Of a DNA stretch of 64,000 bases, positions 17,509 to 28,100 are shown in pieces; the stretch's first letter is position 1, and the number at the start of each line of letters is the position of its first letter. A program made the translations under genes and the position numbers. Source of the DNA: Afipia birgiae 34632 (lineage in GTDB: Bacteria > Pseudomonadota > Alphaproteobacteria > Rhizobiales > Xanthobacteraceae). Where the stretch lies: positions 2,787,931-2,851,930 of the forward strand of contig NZ_HG326652.1 in the NCBI RefSeq assembly GCF_000308295.2, given 5' to 3'. Under the pieces are notes generated by a model. The model ran no database searches and had not been told where the DNA came from. It saw only the letters and a list, made by a program, of their open reading frames with translations.

Positions 17509-17936
17509 TCAGGCGCTGACGGATTGCGAATGCTGACGGATAGGTTGCGGACGGCCCTCGTCGTCGATAGCGACGTAGGTATAGTTCCCGTCGGTCACGA
17601 GAATCAGTTGCGATTCATTCCGGCGCTGCACCCACGCTTCGATATGGACAGTGATAGAGGTGCGGCCGAGCCGGGCCGTGGTGCAAAAACCGAAACCACG
17701 TCGCCGACATTGACCGGCTTGCGGAAGGTCATTGCCTCGATCGCGACCGTGACGGCGCGGCTCTGCGAAACCTTGGACGCAAAAATACCGCCCGCAATAT
17801 CCATCTGGCTGAGCAGCCAGCCGCCGAAGATGTCGCCGTTCTGGTTGGTGTCCGCCGGCATCGCCATGGTGCGGATCGACAGTTCGCCCTCTGGCGCGGC
17901 TGGGGCGGGCGCGGCGTGAACAGGCGTATCTGCCAT
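17509..17936 (-). pseudogene. Acyl-CoA thioesterase (YciA-like hotdog) with a -1 frameshift
   Basis: The first frame (from ATG at 17936) encodes the N-terminal half of a YciA-type thioesterase: GELSIRTMAMPADTNQNGDI, FGGWLLSQMDIAGGIFAS, AVTVAIEAMTFRKPVNVGDV. It then runs into unrelated sequence. The second half continues in another frame to 17509: TTARLGRTSITVHIEAWVQR, then LVTDGNYTYVAIDDEGRPQPI. The break falls at a run of five A (17685-17689); one extra base there restores a continuous protein of about 142 residues. Either the gene is broken or the run was misread. An intact product would hydrolyse acyl-CoAs, fitting its place just downstream of the fadE-thiolase-fadJ operon. Confidence 0.82.
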
Positions 17937-17967
17937 CGGTGGAATCCGTCAAATGAAGCCGAGCGAC

Positions 17968-20055
17968 TCAGGCGAAGGTATCCCACCCCGCGTCCGGTTT
18001 AAAGCGTTCGCCGAACTTCGCTTCCAGCGCACTCAATGCGGTAGCGACATTCGCAGCACCACGGGTCCGGGCATAATTCAGCGGGCCGCCGCGGAACGGC
18101 GCGTAACCCGTGCCGAAGATCATCGCACCATCCACCACGTCGCCGTTGTCGACGATGCCTTCGCGCAGACAGGCGACGCAGACATTCGACATCGGTAGAA
18201 CGAGGCGGTTGATCATCTCCTCGGTCGGCTGAACCGGCGACGGCATCTTCACCGCCCTGCCATCCTTCCATTCGTAGAAGCCCTTGCCGGTCTTGCGGCC
18301 AAGCTCACCTTTCTTGACCTTGTCGCGCAGCCAGTCCGGCGCGGCGGGCAATGCCCTTTCGCCGAATTTCGAGCGCAGCATGTCCCCGACCGCGAGACAG
18401 ATATCGAGCCCGACCTGATCAGCCAGTTCGATCGGCCCCATCGGCATGCCGAACTTCTCGGCCGCAGCATCAATGACCGCCTTGTCAACTTTTTCGTCGA
18501 GCATGACCATCGCTTCCAGCATGTATGGTGTCAGCGCACGGTTGACGAGGAAGCCCGGCGAACTCTTCACTGGCAGCGGAAGGCGATCGATGGCGCCGAC
18601 AAACTTCAATGCGGTCGCCAGCGCCTGCGGATCGACGGTGTCGTGGCTGACCACCTCGACCAATTGCAGGCGCGATACAGGATTGAAAAAATGCAGGCCC
18701 AGCAGCCGCTCGGGATTCTTCAGCGTGGTGCGCAGATCCTGCAACGGAATACTGGACGTATTGGTGGCAAGGATCGCGCCGGCTTTCATGACCGGCTCGA
18801 GCCCGGCATAGACCCTCTGCTTCAGTTCGAGTTTTTCCGGCACCGCCTCAATAATGAGATCGGCGTTGCGCACGCCCTCGCCGTTCATATCCGGAATCAG
18901 CCTGTCGAGCGCGTCGCGCCGGTCGGTTGTCTTGCGGATGATTTTGCCGAACAGATCGGCCGCACGCTTGATCGCGCCGGCAATCGGTTCCGCCTTCATG
19001 TCGGCCAGCGTCACACGCAGACCCTGATGAGCGCACCAGGCCGCGATGTCGCCACCCATCGCACCCGCACCGATGACATGGACGTGTTTTACCGTGTTCC
19101 TGCCGTCGGCGAGTTTCTTCATCTGCTCACGCAGGAAGAACACGCGGATCAGGTTCTGCGCGGTCGGCGTCACCATCAGATTGGCGAACGAAGCCTTCTC
19201 CGCGGCCAGCATCGCGGCGCGGTCGCCGCCGTGCTTCTCCCACAGATCGACCAGCGCGTAAGGCGCAGGATAATGCTCCTTCGGCGCGGTCTTCGCCGCC
19301 TCGCCGCGCATCCGGTTTGCGAGCAAACCGCGCACCGGGCCGAGATTCATCGCCTTGGCGAGCAGGCCCTGCCGGTGTGGCTTCAGCCGCCCGAAGATCG
19401 CGTCCTTGACCGCGCCGCGTACATGACGCTCCTGCGTCACAGCATCCACCAGCCCCAACGTCTTCGCCTTGCGCGCGTCGATGGTCTTGCCGGTCAGCAT
19501 CATGGTCATCGACTCAAGCGGACTGACGAGATGCGTGAAGCGCGCGGTGCCCCCTAAGCCCGGATGCAGGCCGAGCATCACTTCTGGGAAGCCGAAACGC
19601 GCATTGTCGATAGCGATGCGGGTGTTGCACGCCAGCGCCACCTCCAGGCCGCCACCGAGACAAAAGCCGTGGATCACGGCGACGCTCGGAACCTTCAGCG
19701 CCTCCAGCCGGTCCACGACCGCATGCGCGCGCGCCATCTGAGTTTCGACATCGCGAGGATCGGTGACGCCGCGGAACTCGTTGACGTCCGCGCCCGCGAT
19801 GAAGCCCGAGAACTTTGCAGAGCGAATGACGATGCCTGCGGGGCGATCCTGCTCCAGCGCGGCGATAACTGTCTCGAATTCCTCCAAGACGCTCGCGGAC
19901 AGCGTGTTGGCGCTGGTGCCCTCGCGATCGAACAGCAGCCACGCGATGCCATCGCCGTCGCGGGTCAGCTTGAAGTTCCTGTAGGGTCCCGCGACCGGCT
20001 CCGGTCCGAGTTCGAGGACGCGGCCTTTGAGAACATCCATGATGCGTGAATCCAT
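17968..20055 (-). CDS. Enoyl-CoA hydratase / 3-hydroxyacyl-CoA dehydrogenase, FadJ/FadB type
   Basis: 695 residues, a bifunctional beta-oxidation protein. The crotonase domain covers about 1-200 (FSGFIAGADVNEF oxyanion loop, IHGFCLGGGLEVALACNTRI). The NAD-binding dehydrogenase domain begins near 325 (HVIGAGAMGGDIAAWCA). The catalytic histidine region is GLHFFNPVSRLQLVEVV, and the C-terminal 3HCDH part includes MPMGPIELADQVGLDICL. It hydrates 2-enoyl-CoA and oxidises the 3-hydroxy product. Length is close to FadJ (714). It is third in an operon with FadE (21349) and thiolase (20066), 10 nt after the thiolase gene. Confidence 0.95.
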   Translation of the reverse strand: MDSRIMDVLKGRVLELGPEPVAGPYRNFKLTRDGDGIAWLLFDREGTSANTLSASVLEEFETVIAALEQDRPAGIVIRSAKFSGFIAGADVNEFRGVTDPRDVETQMARAHAVVDRLEALKVPSVAVIHGFCLGGGLEVALACNTRIAIDNARFGFPEVMLGLHPGLGGTARFTHLVSPLESMTMMLTGKTIDARKAKTLGLVDAVTQERHVRGAVKDAIFGRLKPHRQGLLAKAMNLGPVRGLLANRMRGEAAKTAPKEHYPAPYALVDLWEKHGGDRAAMLAAEKASFANLMVTPTAQNLIRVFFLREQMKKLADGRNTVKHVHVIGAGAMGGDIAAWCAHQGLRVTLADMKAEPIAGAIKRAADLFGKIIRKTTDRRDALDRLIPDMNGEGVRNADLIIEAVPEKLELKQRVYAGLEPVMKAGAILATNTSSIPLQDLRTTLKNPERLLGLHFFNPVSRLQLVEVVSHDTVDPQALATALKFVGAIDRLPLPVKSSPGFLVNRALTPYMLEAMVMLDEKVDKAVIDAAAEKFGMPMGPIELADQVGLDICLAVGDMLRSKFGERALPAAPDWLRDKVKKGELGRKTGKGFYEWKDGRAVKMPSPVQPTEEMINRLVLPMSNVCVACLREGIVDNGDVVDGAMIFGTGYAPFRGGPLNYARTRGAANVATALSALEAKFGERFKPDAGWDTFA

Positions 20056-20065
20056 GTCCGTTCCC

Positions 20066-21349
20066 TTACACTGTCTCGATCAGCATCGCGCCGCCAAGGC
20101 CACCGCCGATGCATTCGGTGGCGATGCCGCGTTTGGTGCCGAGCCGCTTCATGGCATTCACAAGATGCAGCACAATGCGGTTGCCGCTGGTGCCGACCGG
20201 ATGTCCGAGACTGATCGCTCCACCGTCGACATTGAGTTTCGTCTGATCAATCTGACCTGCTGCACCGTCAAGTCCCAACACCTCGCGGCAGAACCTGTCA
20301 TCGTTCCACGCGGCGAGACAGCCAAGAAGTTGCGACGCAAACGCCTCATTTATTTCCCAAGTCTCAATGTCCTCAAGCTTGAGCCTGTTGCGTTTCAGGA
20401 GCTCGGTTGACGACAGCACCGGACCGAAGCCCATGATGCCGGGATCAAGTCCCGCCCACTGGCTGTCGACAATGATCGCCTTCGGCTTGAGGCCATACTT
20501 GTTGACCGCATCTTCCGACGCCAGAATGGTCCAGCATGCGCCGTCGGTGATCTGCGATGAGTTGCCCGGCGTCACCTGCCCCCATGGCCGCTCGAAAGCT
20601 GGCTTCAATCTCGCGAGCTTGTCCATCGACGAATCCGGCCGCACGCCATCGTCGTGATCGTAGAACTTGCCGTCACGCGCGAATGCGGTCTCGACCTCGC
20701 CATGCAGAAAGCCCTGCGCCTGCGCGGTGGCCAGCCTGCGATGGCTTTCCACTGCATAGGCATCGGCCTGCTCACGGGTCACGCCCATCAGATGTGCGAC
20801 CACTTCGGCGGTCTGCCCCATGTTGAGATCGGTGATCGGATCGGTTAACCCGCGCTCAAGACCGATGATCGGCTTGAAATACGAAGGCCGCGCTTTCAGG
20901 AACGCCGTGATCTTCGACATCGAGTTCCTCGCAGACGCGAACTTCGCGAACCAGCGCACGCCCGACTGCGGAAACACCAGCGGTGCATAGCTCAGGGCCT
21001 CCGCGCCGCCCGCCAGGATCATGTCGGCCTTTCCTGCCTCAATGTACCGATAGGCTGTGTCGATCGACTGCATCCCGGAGCCGCAATTGATCTGCACCGT
21101 GAACGCCAACATGCGCTCGCCCATGCCGAGCCGGAGTGCCGCGACACGCGCCGGATTCATCTCGTCGGCGATGACATTGACGCAGCCGAGGATCACCTGA
21201 TCGAACGCACTGGGAGCAAACGGTTGCCGCGCCAACAAGGGCCACCCGGCCTGGACCGCGAGATCGACCGGAGTGAATGGCCCCGGCCCGCCTTGTGCTT
21301 TCAGGAACGGCGTTCGCGCGCCGTCGATAATGTAAACTGGACGCGCCAT
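20066..21349 (-). CDS. Acetyl-CoA C-acyltransferase (thiolase), FadI type
   Basis: 427 residues. The nucleophilic cysteine is C89 in TVQINCGSGMQS. The C-terminal motifs are NVDGGAISLGHPVGTSGNR and ATECIGGGLGGAM, giving the conserved His and second Cys. It performs the thiolytic last step of beta-oxidation. The start ATG overlaps the stop of the upstream fadE gene (TGATG), so the two are translationally coupled, and the FadJ-type gene follows 10 nt downstream. The longer N-terminal form and this pairing fit FadI more than FadA, but I leave the symbol open. Confidence 0.95.
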   Translation of the reverse strand: MARPVYIIDGARTPFLKAQGGPGPFTPVDLAVQAGWPLLARQPFAPSAFDQVILGCVNVIADEMNPARVAALRLGMGERMLAFTVQINCGSGMQSIDTAYRYIEAGKADMILAGGAEALSYAPLVFPQSGVRWFAKFASARNSMSKITAFLKARPSYFKPIIGLERGLTDPITDLNMGQTAEVVAHLMGVTREQADAYAVESHRRLATAQAQGFLHGEVETAFARDGKFYDHDDGVRPDSSMDKLARLKPAFERPWGQVTPGNSSQITDGACWTILASEDAVNKYGLKPKAIIVDSQWAGLDPGIMGFGPVLSSTELLKRNRLKLEDIETWEINEAFASQLLGCLAAWNDDRFCREVLGLDGAAGQIDQTKLNVDGGAISLGHPVGTSGNRIVLHLVNAMKRLGTKRGIATECIGGGLGGAMLIETV

Positions 21350-23610
21350 CAGCTTGCCGCCCGGTCCGGCGAAGTCTGCTTGAGATCAGGCCGCTCTTTG
21401 TAAATCGGCGACAGCGCTTCCGGCGCAAAGTCATCGACCTCGATCACCAACGCGACGGCATCGTGCGCCGCCTTGAGCTTTGCGCCTTCGTCCGCGGTGA
21501 TGACACCCTGCTTCACGGCTTCGCTCCAGTCGCGGATTTTTACAGCATGCATCTTCTTCTCGATTGCCTCGTTCGCCGTGACCAGCACGAATGCTCGCTC
21601 CAGCCGCGCTAGTGGTCCATCGTCGTTGGCGTGATACAATCCTTCGGTCAGCCGGTCGCGCACCACGCCCGGTGCAAGGATCAGTTGCGCGCAGCGATGC
21701 ACCACCTTGTCGGAGGGTCCGAGCGGATTGGCGCCAAACGGCTGAATCAGGAACTTCAGGATCACGGCCACGAAGCGGTTCGGCATGTTGGCCATCACCT
21801 CGGCCAGCCGGTTTTCGATGGTTCGGATACCGTTCGCCATCACCCATTCGAGCGCCGCGAAATCGGCGTCCTGACGGCCCTCGTCCTCCCAACGCTTCAA
21901 CGCCGCCGAAAGCAGATACAGTTCGGAGAGAACGTCGCCGAACCGCGCCGACAGCATTTCCTTGCGCTTCAGCGCACCGCCCAGCGTCAACAGCGCCATG
22001 TCCGAACACAGCGCGAACGCCGCGGAATAACGCGAGAGCTGGCGGTAGTAGCCGGTCGCGGCGCCGGCATCCGGCGCTGGCGCAAACGCTCCGCCGGTCC
22101 AGCTTCGGCCACAGGCGCGGAATGTGTTGGTGAGCGCATGACCCACGTGCTTCCAGAACGACGTATCGAAATCTGCCAGACCCTTCTTCTGGTCAGGTTC
22201 GCCGATTGCGTTCATCTCCTGCAGCAAATAGGGATGCGCGCGCACCGATCCCTGCCCGAACACGATCAGGTTGCGCGTCAGAATGTTCGCGCCTTCCACC
22301 GTAATCGCCACCGGCACCGAACGATAGAGATTGCCCATGTAATTCTGCGGGCCATCGATGACCGCCTTGCCGCCGTGAATATCCATCGCATCATCGACCG
22401 TGATGCGCAGGCGCTCTGTGGCGTGCAGTTTCATGATGCCGGAGATCACCGCCGGATGGATACCCTGATTGAGCGCGGCGCAGGTCAGCCTTCGCGCGGC
22501 GTCGAGTTGATAGGCCGTGCCGGCGATACGCGCCAACGGCTCCTCGATGCCCTCAAACTTCCCGATCGGAACATGGAATTGCTCGCGGATACGCGCATAG
22601 GCACCGGTGGCGCGCGCGCAATACGCCGCGCCTGCGGACGACTGCGACGGCAGCGAGATGCCGCGGCCTGCAGCCAGCGCGATCATCAGCATCTTCCACC
22701 CCTGGCCGATGCGCTCCTGCCCGCCGATAATGAAGTCCATCGGAATGAAAACGTCCTTGCCCCAGTTCGGGCCGTTCTGGAACACCTGCATCGCTGGCAG
22801 ATGGCGATGGCCGATGCTGACGCCCGGCAGATCGGTCGGAATCAGCGCCACCGTGATGCCGAGTTCTTCCTCATTGCCGATCAGGTGATCCGGATCGTAC
22901 GCCTTGAAGGCCAGACCGAGCAACGTCGCTACCGGACCCAGCGTGATGTATCGCTTGTGCCAGTTCAGCCGCAGGCCCAGCGTCTCCTTGCCGTTGAAGG
23001 TGCCCTTGCAGATGATGCCGGTGTCGATCATCGAAGCAGCGTCGGAGCCAGCCTCCGGGCTGGTCAGTCCGAAGCAGGGAATCTCGCGGCCGTCGGCAAG
23101 GCCCGGCAGCCATTTGTCGCGCTGCTCCTTGGTGCCGAAGTGCATCAACAGTTCACCCGGCCCGAGCGAGTTGGGCACCATCACCGTGACCGCTGCGGTC
23201 ACCGAGCGCGACGAGATCTTCCGCACGACCTCGGAATGCGCGTAGGGCGAGAAGCCGAGACCACCGTAGTCCTTCGGAATAATCATTCCGAGAAACCTGT
23301 TGCGCTTGATGAACTCCCATACGTCGGGCGGCAGGTCGCGCCATTCCCAGTTGACCTTCCAGTCGTCGATCATCGCGCAAAGCTCTTCGACCGGCCCGTT
23401 CAGGAATGCCGTCTCTTCATCGGTGAGCTTTGCCGGTGCAAAGGCCAGCAGCTTCGACCAGTCGGGGTTTCCGGTGAACAGATCAGCGTCCCACCAGACG
23501 TCGCCTGCCTCGAGCGCCTCGCGCTCGGTATCGGACATCGGCGGCAGCGCCTTGTGCGCCCACGCGAAGATCGGCTGGGTGATGAGGTCGCGGCGGAAGG
23601 AAAAACTCAT
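21349..23610 (-). CDS. fadE: Acyl-CoA dehydrogenase FadE (with DUF1974 C-terminal domain)
   Basis: 753 residues, much longer than ordinary acyl-CoA dehydrogenases (about 390). An acyl-CoA dehydrogenase core lies at about 70-470 (FGLTSPEAGSDAASMIDTGI, DFIIGGQERIGQGWKMLM, AVIDGPQNYMGNLYRSVPVA) and is followed by the DUF1974 extension typical of E. coli FadE (814 residues). It catalyses the FAD-dependent first step of fatty-acid beta-oxidation. It is the first gene of a three- or four-gene operon with thiolase, FadJ-type protein and probably thioesterase. About 270 bp upstream are free of genes and hold a palindromic repeat. Confidence 0.95.
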   Translation of the reverse strand: MSFSFRRDLITQPIFAWAHKALPPMSDTEREALEAGDVWWDADLFTGNPDWSKLLAFAPAKLTDEETAFLNGPVEELCAMIDDWKVNWEWRDLPPDVWEFIKRNRFLGMIIPKDYGGLGFSPYAHSEVVRKISSRSVTAAVTVMVPNSLGPGELLMHFGTKEQRDKWLPGLADGREIPCFGLTSPEAGSDAASMIDTGIICKGTFNGKETLGLRLNWHKRYITLGPVATLLGLAFKAYDPDHLIGNEEELGITVALIPTDLPGVSIGHRHLPAMQVFQNGPNWGKDVFIPMDFIIGGQERIGQGWKMLMIALAAGRGISLPSQSSAGAAYCARATGAYARIREQFHVPIGKFEGIEEPLARIAGTAYQLDAARRLTCAALNQGIHPAVISGIMKLHATERLRITVDDAMDIHGGKAVIDGPQNYMGNLYRSVPVAITVEGANILTRNLIVFGQGSVRAHPYLLQEMNAIGEPDQKKGLADFDTSFWKHVGHALTNTFRACGRSWTGGAFAPAPDAGAATGYYRQLSRYSAAFALCSDMALLTLGGALKRKEMLSARFGDVLSELYLLSAALKRWEDEGRQDADFAALEWVMANGIRTIENRLAEVMANMPNRFVAVILKFLIQPFGANPLGPSDKVVHRCAQLILAPGVVRDRLTEGLYHANDDGPLARLERAFVLVTANEAIEKKMHAVKIRDWSEAVKQGVITADEGAKLKAAHDAVALVIEVDDFAPEALSPIYKERPDLKQTSPDRAAS

Positions 23611-23664
23611 GGGACGATCCTTTTTGTGGAAAGGCCAGCGTGACCACGGGGCTGAAATGCTAGG

Positions 23665-23706
23665 GCATGATTCCGAAATGCGGGAGTGGATTCCGGAAAA
23701 TCATGC
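23665..23706. repeat. GCATGATTCCG... palindromic repeat
   Basis: The inverted ends GCATGATTCCGAAA and TTCCGGAAAATCATGC flank a GGAGTGGA centre. This is the style of short GCATGA repeat common between genes in Bradyrhizobium relatives. The imperfect element at 28341-28386 looks related. The rest of 23611-23883 shows nothing else recognisable; the fadE promoter should be here. Confidence 0.65.
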
Positions 23707-23883
23707 CTCAACCCTAGCGGCGGCAATGCTGAAAACCAGCTTCGATGTTATGTCGCGTTTGAAGCGAAAGCCCCCAAAAATACCTACGTTTCAATAACCT
23801 GCACGGCCGCGCAACGTTCCGCGCCGGCCTCCTAAACAATCGGCAAGACCGTCAAAATCACCAAGACTTGAGCCAAAATGCCG

Positions 23884-24501
23884 CTACCGCGGCCGCACCA
23901 TCTCGAACATCATCTCGGGCCGGACCTGAGCATAGTCGCCCATCCGCCCCGCACGCAAAATCGGATAGGCCTCGGCGGTCTGATAGACGCCGTCCTTGAT
24001 CAGGCTCTTGTCGATATGGACGGCGACGACCTCGCCGAAGGTCACCCAGGCGTCGGCCTTTCTGCCGCCCACGCCCTCAAGCTGGATCATCTGGGTGAAC
24101 TTGCACTCGAACGAGACGAGGCTCTCACCGACCCGCGGCACATCGACCTTGCGCGACGGGGCCTTGGTCAGCCCTGAAATCGTGAACTCGTCGGTGTCGT
24201 GCGGCACGCTCGCCGACGTCATGTTCATCTGCTCGGCGATGTGCTTGGTCACCAGATTCCAGGTGAACTCCTTGGTCTCCTGGATATTGGCGACGCTGTC
24301 TTTCCAGCCGATCGAGGAAAAGCCGATGATCGGCGGCACGTAGCAAAAGGCATTGAAGAAACTGTAGGGCGCGAGATTGACGTGTCCCTTGGCGTCCTTC
24401 GATGAAATCCAGCCGATGGGCCGGGGGCCGACGATGGCGTTGAAGGGATCGTGCCGGAGGCCGTGACCTTGCGACGGTTCGTAGTAGTGAAAATCAGCCA
24501 T
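23884..24501 (-). CDS. Flavin reductase-like (FMN-binding split barrel) protein
   Basis: 205 residues of the DIM6/NTAB flavin reductase-like family: DPFNAIVGPRPIGWISSKDA, NLAPYSFFNAFCYVPPIIGF, FTWNLVTKHIAEQMNMTSAS. These proteins bind FMN and often supply reduced flavin or act as oxidoreductases of unknown substrate. The start overlaps the end of the upstream TetR gene by 8 nt, so it belongs to the RND efflux operon transcript. That suggests a link to detoxification, but its substrate cannot be predicted. Confidence 0.88.
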   Translation of the reverse strand: MADFHYYEPSQGHGLRHDPFNAIVGPRPIGWISSKDAKGHVNLAPYSFFNAFCYVPPIIGFSSIGWKDSVANIQETKEFTWNLVTKHIAEQMNMTSASVPHDTDEFTISGLTKAPSRKVDVPRVGESLVSFECKFTQMIQLEGVGGRKADAWVTFGEVVAVHIDKSLIKDGVYQTAEAYPILRAGRMGDYAQVRPEMMFEMVRPR

Positions 24502-25138
24502 GAACTGCTTTGCCTGCTGGTGCGCTGCCCGACAGTTCGGGCGTGCCCAGCGTAAGGCCAGCGATGATAAAGTCTATCATTTGATCGAGGCTTGGCCCCG
24601 GCTTTTTCTCGCTCTGCTCGATCATCTGCGGATGGAAGAACCGCAGCATCCCGGCGCAAACGCACTTGGCGGCCAGTTCGACGTCCTTGACGTTGAACAC
24701 GCCGGACTTGGCGCCGTCCGCGATCACCGCGCCGATGGCCATAACGATACGCTGGATATGCGCATCGCAAACATCCCAGCTTTCTTCCATCGCGATGGCA
24801 ACCATCTCGTGGATCTTGGCATCACCGACGAAGCGTTCGGCATTCATGACGCTGACCGTTGCAAGCAATTCCTTCAGCCGCTCGCGTGGCGGAGTCGGCT
24901 TGGCTGCAATCGCCTCCGCCGCGTCCTCGACCTCGGCCATCAGCCGCCGCGCCACGCCCTCATGAATCGCCTTCTTGGAATCGAAGAAGCGATAGATGTT
25001 CGCAGGTGACATCTTGAGCGTCCTGGCGATGTCGGCAACCGTGGTCTTGAGATAGCCGATCTCGCGAAACAGACGCTCCGCGGTGGCGAGAATGCACGCC
25101 TTCTTTTCGGAATCGGTATCGTCGTGAAGCAGTGTCAT
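24494..25138 (-). CDS. TetR/AcrR-family regulator of the RND efflux operon
   Basis: 214 residues. The N-terminal helix-turn-helix is clear at about 15-60 (ILATAERLFREIGYLKTTVA, TLKMSPANIYRFFDSKKAI). The variable C-terminal half (about 75-195) is the ligand-binding part. It is the third gene of the adaptor-pump-TetR-flavin reductase unit, 24 nt after the pump gene. A TetR-like inverted repeat lies upstream of the first gene (29541-29556), so a feedback loop in which the regulator represses its own operon until a toxic ligand binds is the simplest model. Confidence 0.92.
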   Translation of the reverse strand: MTLLHDDTDSEKKACILATAERLFREIGYLKTTVADIARTLKMSPANIYRFFDSKKAIHEGVARRLMAEVEDAAEAIAAKPTPPRERLKELLATVSVMNAERFVGDAKIHEMVAIAMEESWDVCDAHIQRIVMAIGAVIADGAKSGVFNVKDVELAAKCVCAGMLRFFHPQMIEQSEKKPGPSLDQMIDFIIAGLTLGTPELSGSAPAGKAVHG

Positions 25139-25162
25139 ATCAGCATCGTACCAAGGGTTCGA

Positions 25163-28100
25163 TTATTCGGCGGCGGTCGCAAGCGGCGGCGCATGCCGGA
25201 TCTGGCCGGGTTGCGCGGGCGCCGGGACCACGCCCTCACCCCGCTCGTCCAGACTCTTTCTGAACCATAGCGCATAGAGACCCGGCAGGAACAGCAGGGT
25301 CAGGAATGTTGCAACGAACAATCCACCCATGATGGTGATGGCCATCGGCCCCCAGAAGGCCGACCGGGACAGCGGAATCATGGCCAGAATTGCCGCCAGT
25401 GCGGTCAGCACCACCGGCCGGGCGCGGCGCACCGTCGCTTCGACGATCGCTTCGCGCCGGGTCAGGCCATGCTCAACATCGGTCTCGATCTGATCGACCA
25501 GAATCACCGAGTTGCGCATGATCATGCCGGCCAGTGCGATCAAACCGAGCAATGCCACGAAACCGAACGGGCTGCCGGCAAGGTTAAGCCCGAGCGAAGC
25601 ACCGACGATGCCGAGCGGCGCGGTCATGAACACCAGCACCAACCGCGAGAAGCTCTGCAGCTGGATCATGAGCAGCGTCAGCATGCCGATCACCATCAGC
25701 GGAAACAGCTTGTTGATCGACGCATTGCCCTTTTCGGACTCCTCGATCGCGCCGCCGATCTCGATGCGGTAGGCGGGCTTCAAACTATTGCGGATGCCTT
25801 CAAGCTTCGGCCAGATCGCATTGGTGACATCGGGCGCCTGCACGCCGTCGACGATATCGGCGCGCACGGTGATCGCCATGTCGCGGTTGCGCCGCCACAG
25901 GATCGGTTCTTCATGGGCGTATTCGATCTTGGCGATCTGCGACAATGGCACGGCGACGCCGCCCCGCGAATAGATCGTCAGATCGCCGACACGGCCGAGA
26001 TCGAGCCGCTCCGATGGCACGGCGCGGGCAACCACGCCGACCTTTTCGATGCCATCACGCAGCGTCGTGACCTGCACGCCGGAAATCAGCATCGCCAGCG
26101 ACTGCGAAATGTCCTGCGGCGTCAGGCCAAGCGCGCGGGCGCGATCCTGATCGACGGCCAGCTTGAGGTAAGGCGTCTGCTCGTTCCAGTCGAGATGCGG
26201 ATCGACCACCTTGTCGTTGGCGCGCATCACTTCACGCACCTGATAGGCGATATCGCGCACGGTCTTGGTGTCGGGACCGACAACGCGGAACTGAACCGGG
26301 AAGCCGACCGGCGGCCCGAAGTTGAAGCGGTCGACGCGCACGCGCGCTTCCGACAGCGCACCGTCGGCCACGGCCTTCTCAAGCCGCGCCTTGATACGCT
26401 CGCGCGCCGCAACGTCCTTCGAGACGATCACGGTTTCCGAGAACGCCTCGTTCGGCAGTTGCGGATTAAGACCGAGCCAGAAACGCGGCGAGCCCTGTCC
26501 GACATAGGTCGTGTAGGTCACGATATCCTTGTCGTCCTTGAGCAGCGCTTCCGCCTTCTTCACGCTTTCCTTCGTGACGTTGAACGCGGTACCTTCCGGC
26601 AGCCGCAACTGCAGGAACAGTTCAGGGCGCTCCGACAGCGGGAAGAACTGCTGCTGCACGTGACCGAAGCCGACAATCGACAGCACGAACACGCCGATGG
26701 TCGCCAGCACCACGGTGCCGCGGCGGCGCACGCACCATTCAATCACCCGGCGCAGGCCGCGATACATCCGCGTCTCGTAGATCGCATGCGGATCGTGGTT
26801 ATGCTTGCCGTGGTTGAGGTTCGGCAGCAGCTTGACGCCGATATAAGGCGTGAAGATCACCGCAACGAACCAAGATGCGACCAGCGCGATCGCCACCACC
26901 CAGAAAATGCCGCCGGCATATTCGCCGACGGACGAATTGGCAAAGCCGATGGGGAGGAAGCCAACGGCCGTGACCAGCGTCCCCGTGAGCATCGGGAACG
27001 CAGTTGATTCCCAGGCAAAGGATGCCGCCTTCACGCGGTCCCAGCCTTGCTCCATTTTCACCACCATCATCTCGACAGCGATGATGGCGTCGTCGACCAG
27101 AAGGCCGAGCGCGATGATCAGTGCGCCGAGGGTGATGCGGTGCAGGTCCATGCCCATCGCGTTCATCACGATGAAGACAATCGCCAGCACCAGCGGCACC
27201 GACAGCGCCACCACGATGCCAGTGCGCCAGCCGAGTGCGAGGAAGCTGACGAACAGCACGATCGCCAGCGCCTCGACAAACGAATGCACGAACTCGCTGA
27301 CCGCGTGTTCGACTACCTTCGGCTGATCGGCGATCTGCTCGATCTCGATGCCCTGCGGCACCGCCGCCATGAATTCCGACGTCGCTTTCTTGATCGCCTC
27401 GCCTAGCTCCAGAATGTTGGCGCCCTTCGCCATCACCACGCCGACGCCGATCGCGGGCTTGCCTTCCTGGCGCACCTGATAACTCGGCGGATCAACGAAG
27501 CCGTGAGTGACCATGGCGATGTCGCCCAGCCGGAACACGCGGCCATTGCCCTCGACCGGAGTTTCGGCGACCGCCTTGACGCTGTCATAGGCGCCGGTAA
27601 CGCGCAGCGGCACGCGCTGCGACGACGTTTCAACCGTACCTGCGGGAACGACTGCGTTCTGCTTGGCCAGCGAATCGAACAGCGCCTGCGTCGTGATGCC
27701 CAGCGTTGCCAGCTTGGCGTGCGAGAACTCGACGAACACGCGCTCATCCTGCGTGCCGTACAGATTGACCTTGGTGACGTTCTCCGTCTTGAGAAGCCGC
27801 TGGCGCAGGCCTTCGGCCACTTTCTTGAGCTGCGCGTAATCGGCGCCCTCGCCCGTCAGCATGTAGAGAACTGAATCGACGTCGCCGTATTCGTCGTTGA
27901 TGTTCGGACCGATCAGGTTCGGTGGAAGATCATTCCTGATGTCGCCAAGCTTCTTGCGCAGCTGATAGAACAGCTGCGGCACATCCTTCGCGGGCGTGTT
28001 GTCCTTGAAGGTCAGCGTCATCGCCGTGAAGGACGGCTTGGTGTAGGTCTGCACCTTGTCGAAATACGGCAGTTCCTGGAGCTTCTTCTCGATCGGATCG

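Noticed and set aside
21631-23643. 670-codon plus-strand frame antisense to fadE
   Set aside because: Shadow of the fadE frame; His/Arg/Gln-rich composition without any motif.
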